This document shows, one piece after another, positions 1 to 9,991 of a DNA stretch of 64,000 nt. Below the pieces are notes generated by a model. It searched no databases. It was not told where the DNA came from and worked only from the letters and a program-made list of their open reading frames with translations. Location of the stretch: assembly GCA_003118195.1 (NCBI GenBank), contig BEXV01000260.1, positions 212,567 through 276,566 of the forward strand, given 5' to 3'. Position 1 is the stretch's first letter; the number at the start of each line of letters is the position of its first letter. This DNA is from Hemicentrotus pulcherrimus. Taxonomy: Eukaryota; Echinodermata; Echinoidea; Camarodonta; Strongylocentrotidae. The translations under genes were made by a program, and so were the position numbers.

Positions 1-394
1 GACCGTTGACGAGTCTAGGAGGCGATGACGTCATACGGTCTGACGTAAACATATTATGCGACAATTCTCGCGGATCACACATTTCTGCGACTTTCATGTC
101 ATCGTCCATGTTATCTTCCTCCTCCTCGTCCTCGTCAGCATCTCCCATCGCGAGATCATCGTCGTCGTCGTAGTTTAGTTCCTCTCTGTCGATGTCGTGT
201 AGATGATCACCTTTCAGTAAAACGCTCGTATCAACGTCTGTCGAAGATGGTTCGGTTTTTATTGTAGACAGTTCGGAGGACTTCGTTATGGAGTCGGTAG
301 TGTCTTTGGTGGTGTTCCGGTCTTGCGTTGGCGTGTCCTTAGCCTTCTTGCTCCGCTTCCATTTCATCCTGCGGTTCTGGAACCAAATTTTGAC
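1..394 (-). CDS. mnx: Mnx homeobox gene, exon 3 (3' coding exon, runs off the left edge)
   Basis: Third exon of an Mnx/HB9-type homeodomain transcription factor. Read from 394 leftward it opens with VKIWFQNRRMKWKRSKKAK, homeodomain residues 45-60 plus the Mnx-typical RSKKAK extension. This is recognition helix 3 with W48, F49, Q50 and N51 all present; Q50 and N51 are DNA-contacting in this class. A pyrimidine tract and AG (395-396) form the acceptor, and the phase is 0, matching exon 2. The frame stays open for 131 codons to position 1 without a stop, so the C-terminus is missing. After the homeodomain come a Ser/Thr-rich stretch, an IKTE tetrapeptide fitting the sumoylation consensus, then an Asp/Glu-rich tract (about residues 314-345 of the predicted chain). 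Vertebrate Mnx1 also has an acidic region after its homeodomain. The protein acts in the nucleus; Mnx factors specify motor neurons and endodermal/pancreatic fates in vertebrates. Confidence 0.96.
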
Positions 395-2803
395 CTACAA
401 CGAAAGAAAAAAAAAATCCATTAGGTAACGTCTTTATTGATTTGAAGATACATAATCATCACAACATTCTAATGATTTAATATATTCCGTACATTCTGTT
501 TAATGACCAAAATTAATTACCCATAAAAATATTAGAAATCGGTTAGATTTTACTTAGGATACGTTTGAGTTATTATTAAATTTGTCATGTCGTAATGAAA
601 CAGTTATCGAATTATATTTTGTTTGATAATTCATGTCATTTTTAGCCAAACAACTTTTTTGCGAATCTTTGTTACATCATGTGTGGCGCTGAGATGCCAA
701 GGACACTGTAGGTAATTATTTGTTTTTATAGTTTCTCCTGTCTTCCACGATGGGAAAGTGCACTTTGAATCAGAGAATATTTCATTCAGGCCCAATAAAG
801 CAAATAATACCAATAATGCTTTATGAGTCTTAAGTTTGGACAAATTTGTTTAATCAATTATGAATGGGTAATGCAAATCTTATATAAGTATAAATAGTCG
901 TGATAATAAGACACATCTTTTCATATTTTTCATGTCGGTCGAACTCTTGAATAACTAAGTGGTAGGAAAAGAGGAAGTAAATACAAGGCTCGTAAAAGCT
1001 CTATCGATTTGAAATGGATTGGGAAATACCATATTCTATTAAGAAATCTTAAACCAAATAAGACTTTCTCGAATTTAGGGGTTCATTGCAAATAATCAGC
1101 GGGCATATCGCTGACAATTTGGTCGGGATAACCAAATAAGTTGGAATAACCCAGGGCAAATTTCATCATCCTCCGAAAGCTGTTAAAGCTTCATCTCTTC
1201 GCTTCTTCAAATTGCCCTTCAAACAAGGAAAAGAACTCTCTAAAATGTCCCCGGTATCTAACACCCAATCAAGTTCCAATATTAGATCTCATCTTTTCGC
1301 AGCTAATAATATTTTATGGGGGAAGCGAACGAGCAATGATTTAATTTCTCCACTGCCAAAGTGAGAGGAAACAATAATAATCAAATTAACAGCTGTCCGC
1401 TGGAGGCTAGTGCTTCACCTCCACTTCAATTTTATTCCCCCGCAAAATTCTTCTAAACCTCTCTCTCTCCAACCCTCTCCAACCCTGTATGTCTATAATG
1501 GATCCGTTTCTCTTTTTCTGTCGCACTACGTTCTTTCTTTCTTTCTTTTTTATTTGTGTCTCTGTTTCTCTTTCCCACCCTCTCACTCTCCATCCCACTC
1601 ACTCTTACTTTATAACATCCCTTCCCAATACTATCAACCAATCTTTTTCTTGAAGACAAACACATATCGTATTCACATTATCTCTTTTCCCTTATTCATT
1701 GTGTCATTTCAATTTCATGGAAATGTTCTGTCTTTTTCCAAGAACAATTATTGTTTTTCATCGACAAAAAATCTTAAATACGTTTTCTTCCCGAAAATTG
1801 CAAAAGAAGACAAACAATTTGGGAGATTGATTTCGTTCATTTTAGGCAAAAGATGGTCTAAAAATAGGCAGAAACGACTTGACAATCTTTGCCTTGGGAT
1901 ATTTGGACTCTCGCCCCCACAGTAAATATAATTTTCGGACCGATCTCCCCTCATCATCCTCATCCTGGCAATCGGATTGGAGGTTTTAGATCGAGCGCCG
2001 TTTGACGGGTAGGGCTAAGTCGTAATCAGAAAGGGAGAATTGGCGCAATAAAAGGTGATTACATCCGGTATCATTTAGTTTATTGGTTGGATGAGAGGGG
2101 TGTAGAAGGAGACAAAACAGACACCACCAGTGATAGGTTAATCTCTAAATTCTTTTTTTCAGAGAGCACAACATCCATGAAAACTGACTGTCGCGAGATT
2201 GTTATGAATTGCCTACAGCTTTTCATATTGTAGGTAAAGGTTCCATTGCGTCATCAGTGATATCATTGACGCAGTCATTGAATAGCAATATATCATCACC
2301 TCTTTAAATAACATTTGAATTTAAGAGACATGTTCAATAATTTAGGGTTGAAGATTACATGAGCCGGATGAACGGGAGGAGGAAAAATAGAAAAATCAAG
2401 AGTTTTTGAGAACAGGTAACGATATGGTATTAATATAACAACCCCATCTTTATAAGAAGAAAAAAAAAATCAGGTTTGATATCAATTTCAGTCGTAACGT
2501 CATAAGCAAGGAATTTATTGGATTTGTGATCGACGATGAAAGTACAAAAAATTGTCACCATGAAAATACTTTTCAATTCATCTCATCAACAAATATTTTC
2601 TCTGTGTTTGGCTATTATTATACAGAATTTATGAGTCGACTCTTTGGCCCTTCCATCATACAGGTGACACATTTAAACCACGTTTTACTTAAGTAAATCA
2701 GTGGACTAAGACCACGTTTTACATAATCATTAAGGCTAGGTTAATCAAGAAATTAGCCCGCCTTTAATAAATATGGGCCATTGTTTTTAATCCTTCTTCT
2801 CAC
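395..2803 (-). other. mnx: Mnx intron 2 (2.4 kb, phase 0)
   Basis: Non-coding DNA between the two exons that split the homeodomain between residues 44 and 45. The donor is CAG|GTGAGA at 2804/2803 and the acceptor is TTGTAG at 400-395. It is AT-rich. It contains a pyrimidine-rich tract at about 1430-1620, where long reading frames on both strands are low-complexity artefacts. It also holds one inverted pair TGCGTCA (2247-2253) / TGACGCA (2267-2273), of the kind found again in intron 1. No other gene is visible. Confidence 0.9.
2247..2273. promoter_or_regulatory. Inverted TGCGTCA/TGACGCA pair, copy 1
   Basis: Two half-sites face each other at 2247-2253 and 2267-2273, with centres 20 bp apart. 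TGACGCA resembles a CRE/ATF or CRE-C/EBP hybrid half-site. That reading is inference; the sequence shows only the inverted pair and its recurrence at 5571 and 7998. Confidence 0.35.
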
Positions 2804-2964
2804 CTGTGTCTCTGTCAACATGAGGGATGTAGCCACTTCGAATCGCTTTGGTCGTGACAAGTATTTGTTCTTGCGAAATTGTTGCTCTAGCTCTAGGAGT
2901 TGTTGACTTGTGAAGGCCGTACGAGGGCGCCTTGTCTTTCCAAGGATTGTAGGAGGGTTTGGAC
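2804..2964 (-). CDS. mnx: Mnx homeobox gene, exon 2 (homeodomain residues 1-44)
   Basis: 161-bp internal exon. In frame it reads PNPPTILGK, then the homeodomain from [20 protein letters not shown] through [22 protein letters not shown]8, L16 and F20 of the homeodomain core are in place, and the [16 protein letters not shown] and [20 protein letters not shown] blocks are diagnostic of Mnx/HB9. The acceptor is TTCTCATTGCACAG at 2978-2965 and the donor is CAG|GTGAGA. The exon starts with two bases of a split Gly codon (phase 1), which exon 1 supplies exactly, and ends in phase 0 for exon 3. By my count the homeodomain occupies residues 202-261 of the full chain. The three-exon layout agrees with vertebrate MNX1. 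A 61-codon frame in the same stretch is a shadow of this exon. Confidence 0.97.
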
Positions 2965-3378
2965 CTGTGCAATGAGAAGCAAATCGAGATATTCAGATTG
3001 GAGAGTTGATATCAAGACTTTAATCAAACAGATATGGTAGTTTTCAATTTTCTTTCATTGATACACCACGAATGCTGCACTTATAATGATACAAATGGAA
3101 ACATTCAGAGAAAAAGTAAACGAAACAGAAGAAAACACAGTGATGAAAATATTATGGATAGATAAAAGACTTTTCACAAGGGGAAAAATGCTTCTGATAC
3201 GAATGTATCATTTCAAACTTTTGTTAAAAATGACTAAAGATGCTTAGAATTAAAACATTGGGGCTGAAAGGTCTGGCCCTTGGATCAAAACAAAGTATAG
3301 AGGGTAAACCATACTAAAAGTACAATCTGAGTATACGACTAACCCAGATAATTATTGAATCCTTGATCTTATGAGTAA

Positions 3379-3400
3379 GAGAGAGAGAGAGAGAGAGAGA
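3379..3400. repeat. (GA)n microsatellite
   Basis: Eleven GA units followed by an A run, within Mnx intron 1 about 400 bp from exon 2. Confidence 0.95.
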
Positions 3401-3479
3401 AAAAAATGAGATGTGTGATGTAAGATATTCATGACCACAATACATCGCATTCAATTTAGCAATTACATGGTGATTTGAG

Positions 3480-3890
3480 TATTCTACTCCTGCTGCACGT
3501 GGAATGGATTATCTTGTATTTGCGTGTTCGTCAATCTCTCCGCAGTGATCAAGGGCGTCAATCTCCGCCTCGTGCACTCTCCCCCCTGAAATAACCAACC
3601 GTCGTTTAACATCTTGAACCCCAGACCCCCTCCCACCACCAATAAGCTAGCTGGTACACACCCGTCACCAGTAGACGCACGCACCCGGCGCACCCGCTGT
3701 TCATACACCAACGACTGTCTGGCATCATCTTGTTAGTTCTACAGAGACAGAAGATGCGCAGTGGTTTAATCCTCAGAGCGCGTCCGAACGTGTACCCGTA
3801 GCGTGTAACACGAAACCCTGCACCTCCTTCCTCATTCGTCCGACCCAGAGCGGCCAAACCGTCAGAAATCACGAATATCAATCATCCTGC
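3480..3890. promoter_or_regulatory. GC/CpG-rich block just upstream of Mnx exon 2
   Basis: About 400 bp of markedly higher G+C and CpG content than the flanks, 0.5-0.9 kb upstream of exon 2 in the direction of transcription. Open frames of 75 and 91 codons on the minus strand have no recognisable domain and look like by-products of GC content. Possible intronic enhancer or alternative promoter; no TATA box or initiator could be assigned. Confidence 0.3.
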
Positions 3891-5563
3891 GCGCTCGAAG
3901 TGATTAGGGAAATTATAATGGATTAGATTTTATTGAAATAATTAAGAATATTAAGTTAAAGGTTTTTTATGACCTCCTCGAGAGCGATGAAAGATGATAT
4001 TTATGTCTATCCTTCAAAGAAACAGCACAAGAGATAAAAGAACTAGACCAGAGAGTGGAACAGGGATGGATATATGTAAAGCCCATAACAGACCTTCTTC
4101 TCAAAGGCGTGGCTATCTCGTTACTTCTTTATCCATACTTAAACAACTTTCGATTTCGTTAAGATGTGGGTCATGTTTTTTATTTTCAGAGGATGTTTCT
4201 CGGACTCAGGCCTGTGTTCTTTGATTCCAATCATCCGATTAACATACTTTTGATCTTATGGATCCACATCCTCTCAACCAAGTAACGGCTCGACTCGTAT
4301 CTTAGCCCAATTTTCAACAACCGTGACACAGTTTTCCCTCTTTTTCTTTCATAAATACCACTTAATAGCTGCTTAGATCATAATTCGAGTCTATATTCTC
4401 GTTCAAACCCGTATTTCCTATTTTTCGTATTTTTAATCGCTTGCCTCTATCGTAAAAAACCCTCTATTCATCAACATTAGTAAATAAGCCGGGACTACAA
4501 ATATTGCGAAAAAAATAGATCACATGAACAGGGCCAACACACTCATGAACAATGGTGTAACCATGGTAACACATCAGTGTCTTCATTTTAAACTTGTTTT
4601 GGGAGGATTTTTTTTCAAATTCGACAATGGCTGAGTTCGGAAACATTTTATCCACTCACCCATTTGCTTCCACACTATGTACTGTGGCACACGGCGCTAG
4701 ATTGTATATTCTGAAACTCTGAAAAAGCCACTTCAATTAAGATATCGTAGAGTTTAATCTTTAATAGCATTTTCTCTTCTGATAATACTCTCCTTTTTCA
4801 AGAATTCAATTTCATTCCCAACCATCCAAATTGTAAATCGAGACTCGAATCAGGGACCATTTCAACTATCAGATAATACCTTCGAGACCTCTCCAACTTG
4901 CAGCTTATTAGCTCATTATTAGTCTTTTTGAAGTGGTCTGTTTACCCGTTTTTGACTGGGAAAGTAAAAAGATGCGCGTTCTGGGAGGAGTTAACTCGAC
5001 GGAGTCCCATGGCTATTGATCGGACTTCCTCCTCGCTGAGTAGCGGGGATGGTCGTCGGGAGAGTGCTGGTGGTAATGGGTTCCGTTCAGGGGTGCCGTG
5101 ATCGAACCGAACCGAAAATAATTTCCGCTCGACAGCGAATTTACGTCTTCAAATTTCAAATCATGTGCGTCACTGACCCTCCAGATTTTACAAAACCTGT
5201 TAACCAGACCACACTATGAAATGCTCTAGTAATGTGCAATATCAAAAAATATTACCACAAAATATGGGTAACGACAGATCAAAGCTAATAAGATTAATTT
5301 CATAAAATGGAGTGGAACTAATTTTCAACCTTGATGTCTTTAGAATACCATTTTATAAACATTGAATAATATCAAACTCGTTCTAGATGAGATACATGTT
5401 TTATTTAAATTTTGCTCAATAACTGCTCTCTGTATAGGTTCTTTTAGATTTTTTTCTTCTTCGAATTCTTAGAAGCAAGTGAAATGTAATCAGCAGTATC
5501 AGATTCAGGATAATCATGTTACTCCTTGTTTTATTCGTAGAATGAATGCATCAGAATTAAGTT

Positions 5564-5599
5564 CGTACGGTGCGTCAAAGACCGCCAATCATTGACGCA
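5564..5599. promoter_or_regulatory. Inverted TGCGTCA/TGACGCA pair, copy 2
   Basis: TGCGTCA at 5571-5577 faces TGACGCA at 5593-5599, with centres 22 bp apart. The left arm lies inside CGTACGGTGCG (5564-5574), an 11-mer that recurs exactly at 6689-6699. Downstream sequence (GGCGCC at about 5618) loosely parallels that after copy 3. Confidence 0.4.
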
Positions 5600-6688
5600 A
5601 TCCTAAGCCAGAATAAGGCGCCGTGTGCCTACAGCGAGCATATTACGAGCCTGACTCAATGCAGCATAATATTCCTTCCCCACCGAATCCAATCAAGAAT
5701 ACATTATCCCTTCTAACTATCCCATCCCATTAAGTCTGAAAATGAGAACAATCTTAACAAAGTCACGATGTCCTATCGTCCAATCACGATGATTGAAAGC
5801 GAAGGGGGTTAAAGTTTCTCTCCCCCTTTCGAGAAGTTGTCATTTGACAAAACTCCGCACGTTTCTCGTGTGCTTCGGGAATAGAGTCCAACAGCTCTGT
5901 CAACTCGATGGAGGGGTCACGTGACTTCACACGTTTGTCACCAATCACTAATAAAACAATCAATGAAAGTAAAGAGTTTCTCGCTGGTTTAGACTCCCCC
6001 AACACAGACGTGAGGTTGAGAGAGATCCGGCGACCCATAAAGCTTACTGTGTTATTAGTTCAGTAATAGTATCCGCTTATTTTTACTTCTCATTTTATTC
6101 TGACCGAAAAAAAATGTTCAATAATGCTTGAGGAAAGTTATGATGAAAATTGTCCAAATATTCGGAAGCTTTGGCGACATGAGCGTCGCAAAACAAATAT
6201 TGACAAACAGGGGGAATCTTACACCTTGCGAGAATTTCAGGCTGAAAGTTGATACCCTTAAACGACCTCTTGTGAGATGGATCTGGTATCAAGTCAAACA
6301 AGAGTCATCATTTTCTTTCTAAATCAATGACTATTCAGGAGGAGGAGAAGGAAGATAATTAATACCATTGGATAAATATCTTTGTTTTAGTCTCTCAAAT
6401 TATTTCATTCAAAAAGAAGCTAAAGATTTGCTTTAGGAAAGGAAGAGTACGGTACGCATGTCTGTCTGTTTGCGAGTGAATCTCGTATCCGACCCATCCC
6501 GATCTCAGAATCTGCGTTGAATTTAATTTACCGCGAGATTTAATTCGCAATCCAATCCCATACTCCATCGGGAATTCCGCTCCCAAATCTAATATCCGCA
6601 TTCAGAGCTAAGCACGATTTACTTAGATTTCGTGGTCGTCTTTGGATAGAGAGTCTTCGTTGATTTACCTTCGAATGCTGCCTTCACA

Positions 6689-6721
6689 CGTACGGTGCGC
6701 TCAGCCCATCTCTGGCGCACC
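6689..6721. promoter_or_regulatory. Perfect 7-bp inverted repeat GGTGCGC...GCGCACC
   Basis: Arms at 6694-6700 and 6715-6721 are separated by 14 bp. The left arm is preceded by CGTACGG, giving the same 11-mer as copy 2 of the TGCGTCA pairs. Spacing is about two helical turns centre to centre, as in the other pairs. Candidate binding site for a dimeric factor (inference). Confidence 0.35.
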
Positions 6722-7106
6722 TAATTAGAGAGGTTAAAAGCCGACGAATAGTCACCTTATATCTGGGTCCTCTCTCTCACTCGGTGATTACGACCCCACT
6801 CGCAGGACCTGATTATTACATTTCTTCTATTTTACGGCAGCGATGATACAATTTTCTACGACGGCGGACATTTTTCAGCACCACTTAGAATCCAATCCAA
6901 TCAACTAATGCGCTCCGATGTGGCGGTCGGATGCCTGGCCGAGACATGTAAACCGTTTACCCTCTTGCTCCGTCATTTTTCAGTGGAGCCGTATAGAGGC
7001 GTGTCAGCGCACCGCTAGAGCCCCTCTGTTATGACTGATGGGGCTTGTAATCCACCCCTCCAGAAACCAGCTCCTAAATCTCCGCTTGCTCTTTTTGTCG
7101 CCTTTC

Positions 7107-7116
7107 CCGCAACCCA
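7107..7116. promoter_or_regulatory. E2F-like site
   Basis: TTTCCCGC matches the known E2F consensus (TTTSSCGC and its variants). It lies 170 bp from the symmetrical E2F-like pair at 7280-7302. Function is inference. Confidence 0.3.
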
Positions 7117-7279
7117 ATTAGTTTCCCAATACCTTCCTGCAAATCGTCGCAGACATTTCAAATTATTGATATTATCGCCACAAGCAAATCTATTGAAGAG
7201 TTTAATGAATTTAAGTCTTCAGTCACATAATTTATATTTTAGTTTCAGAATCCCACCTGAAAGACGTCAGAAGGAAGAT

Positions 7280-7302
7280 GGCGGGAAGTGAATCCTCCCG
7301 CC
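7280..7302. promoter_or_regulatory. Symmetrical E2F-like pair GGCGGGA...TCCCGCC
   Basis: Perfect 7-bp arms at 7280-7286 and 7296-7302 are separated by 9 bp. Each arm fits the GGCGGGAA/TTCCCGCC core known for E2F. Another TTCCCGCC occurs at 7655-7662 and a TTGGCGGGAAA at 9691-9701. Confidence 0.35.
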
Positions 7303-7997
7303 AAGTCCCTTCTCCACATCTTCTACCCTCTCTATAAACTGTCTTCACAACTTGAGTGAGAAAGCACATAGCAACGGCGGCATATTGGGGGCGAAGGTCG
7401 GTAGGCACGTCTGACTTGTTGGACTTATTCACTAGACGCGCGTTAAGTTGAGAGGTGTTAGTAATTAGGAAGCCCAAGCCATTTTCATTAACGTAATTCT
7501 ATTTGATGGGCCGTTGGAAGGAATGGATACCACTCAAGCAAAGCTTCCTCACCGTGCCTCCCGTGAGATGGGGCAATGGGAAAATGTGCGCCTAATCTTG
7601 TTATCCGACCATCTAACATGTTTGTAGCAGATCGGATGATAGTATGAAGCTTTCTTCCCGCCCACTTTCTCTGCTGACATCGTGATTGTCGACCTTTCCT
7701 CGCATAAATCCCGGCTTATAGGCTCTATATGAGAGGTTATGAATTTATTAAACTTTCGATCGACGTCAACCATTAAATACTCTTTCGCACTTATAGATAG
7801 CCTTACATAGCCTTAATATAACATAAATAAAAAAAATACAAAATTAATATTAAATGTCCGTTGCACACGAGGCGTTAATTTGAATGCGTCATTACCTACG
7901 CTAATAAAATATATTGACGGTAATTAGCTCATGCTCCATTAATTCAGCGCATAACTTCCCTTGTTCACTTTACAAAGGTGTTTGTATGGGTCACAGG

Positions 7998-8027
7998 TGC
8001 GTCAAAGATCCCTTAGCCGTTGACGCA
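7998..8027. promoter_or_regulatory. Inverted TGCGTCA/TGACGCA pair, copy 3
   Basis: TGCGTCA at 7998-8004 faces TGACGCA at 8021-8027, with centres 23 bp apart. A single TGCGTCA lies 110 bp away at 7885-7891 and another at 9729-9735. Copies 2 and 3 share GGTGCGTCAAAGA on the left and TTGACGCAAT on the right, around an unlike centre. That is what selection on the two arms, or an old duplication, would leave. Confidence 0.4.
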
Positions 8028-8518
8028 ATTTTATGTCTCTAAAATGACGCCTCAAGAGCAAAGTGCATTATTCTAAAAGTGCGCTCGCACAGAATAATCT
8101 GACGTGCAGTAAGGCACGTATAGAAATTAGGGTGCAAAAGATTTAATGACAAATTAATGAAGTGCACATTTTTTATGATCTAGAACATGAATTTAAGGTA
8201 GTCAATAAAAGCAGAATATATCATGATCAAAGTCTTCTTACGTCATGAACGTAAAAGTGTGGACAAACACATCATGCTGACATATTAGATTTACCAAATA
8301 AGAAGAAGAAGCAGAAAGAAGAATTATATAAGCTTTCTCACTCATTCACATCGACCTTCTTAAGTTTCTCCGACTTTAAATGTGTACACAGGAATGTTTG
8401 ATAAATCACAAAATGATAAGTCATATAGAAATCGCCCAATTCTGTTGACGCTGGTTATTCCTTATAAGTTTATTGTACCCATTGAATCATTAATGAAGTA
8501 ACAATAATTGTACCCACC

Positions 8519-8550
8519 TCTCTCTCTCTCTCTCTTTCTTTCTCTCTCTC
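8519..8550. repeat. (CT)n microsatellite
   Basis: Pyrimidine dinucleotide tract with two CTTT interruptions, followed by a short (AT)n. Confidence 0.95.
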
Positions 8551-9424
8551 ATATATATTTGTCTGCCTATGTTCTTCGGTTAGGTTTTTTTATAATTAGC
8601 TAATAGGAATCAATTAAACACAGAACAAAATGTTTTAATATCTTTAGTCTTCATTCTAGGTAAGAATACATAAGTTGATTCTGAATATGGAAAGATAAGG
8701 ACAGGAGAAGTCATTCGTATTTACAAATCGTATTGTGGAATTATAAGGCTGTGAATGCATGCGCTTGGCAGTTAAACAGAGTTAAACAGGACAGGCACGT
8801 AGCACATCGTCTAAAATTACATCTCTATTTGATGTTCTGTCTCAACTGTTGGTCCCATCTATACAAGTTCATGGTGGAGCGGCGAACAGGAGAATAGAGA
8901 ACTCCCTAAGCGGGACCACATTATTACCAGTAATTGTGACGTCTTAGACGTTATCCCAATGATTGATTGATAGAAAGAGAGCAAGGACTATTTTGAGAGA
9001 GTGCATATTATAGATGATAGAAGGATGAAAAAAAAAAGAAAATAGTACGAGGCAGCGGTAAGGTGTAATTAAAAGATATTCAATAATATGGAAATAAACA
9101 TTCCAATCCAATAGAAAAAAAGGTTTTATTTATTGATTGCTAAATTAACTTTAGTTAGTGAGGAAGATGGAAGCGACACGAACAGACATATTTTATGAAT
9201 AGGCAGGGTTTATAAATAAGTGAGATAAGACGGGTTAAAATAACTCTGAAGAGGAAATCAGTGAATGGAGAAAGGTGCAGTACTTAGTCTAGTGTGTAAT
9301 ATTGATAAAGAAAATATAAAGCGTATGAAACAAAATTGAGGGAAAAAAAGAGTGAAAGAGATTGATTGTATGAAAAGGAGGATGAAGCAGGGAGATGACG
9401 ACTAAAGAGGAGGAGAAATACGAA

Positions 9425-9449
9425 TGAGAGAGAGAGAGAGAGAGAGAGA
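9425..9449. repeat. (GA)n microsatellite
   Basis: Twelve GA units inside a longer purine-rich stretch (about 9330-9480). The long minus-strand frames here, rich in Ser, Leu and Phe, are artefacts of that composition. Confidence 0.95.
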
Positions 9450-9690
9450 AGGTAAGAAAGTGAAAGATGTGAAGAGAGGAAAGTTCCATCTTCGTTTGTA
9501 ATTCGTGCCGATGGAAAAAAAAAATTAATGGCGGTGATCATCAGATGATTTTCTTTTGTTCGGCCAGATTTTTAATAAACGATTTGAGAAGAAAGAAGAG
9601 GAAACGGTTGGTCTCAAATCGCGCGGGGGTTGTGTGCCGATGGGAAGCTGATTATTCCGCCAGTGGGCTTCTTGCTTGTCCGAGAAATTA

Positions 9691-9701
9691 TTGGCGGGAA
9701 A
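9691..9701. promoter_or_regulatory. Strong E2F-consensus site TTGGCGGGAAA
   Basis: An exact match to a high-affinity E2F-type core. It lies 28 bp from a TGCGTCA motif (9729) and about 290 bp from an NRF1-like palindrome (9980). The cluster resembles a promoter-type module; use in vivo is inference. Confidence 0.35.
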
Positions 9702-9979
9702 CGGTGGGGGTATAGTCATCCCATCGTTTGCGTCAAACTGCGTGGTATTACAGCAAACGTGAGTTTGCTCATTTTCCACCAAATCGAGTACACAGAGCCT
9801 TTGATTGCTTTTGAAAACCTGTTTCTACACAACTTATAGGTTTCTCAGTTGCACTGTGAAACTGACATGCCCGACCAAATAGCAATTAAAATCTATAACG
9901 GAGTTGGAGACCTGACTTATTAGATGAAGCAAGTCGCTTAGCATCTTTGTGCTCTGTGGACATGCAGTAAAAATCAATC

Positions 9980-9991
9980 TGCGCATGCGCT
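9980..9991. promoter_or_regulatory. NRF1/P3A2-type palindrome TGCGCATGCGCT
   Basis: Differs by one base from the symmetrical NRF1 consensus TGCGCATGCGCA. NRF1-family factors include sea urchin P3A2 and Drosophila EWG. Such sites are usually found at promoters. Here it lies deep in Mnx intron 1. Confidence 0.4.

Noticed and set aside
1410..1925. 171-codon plus-strand open frame
   Set aside because: Built on a pyrimidine-rich tract inside Mnx intron 2, rich in Ser, Leu and Phe; composition artefact.
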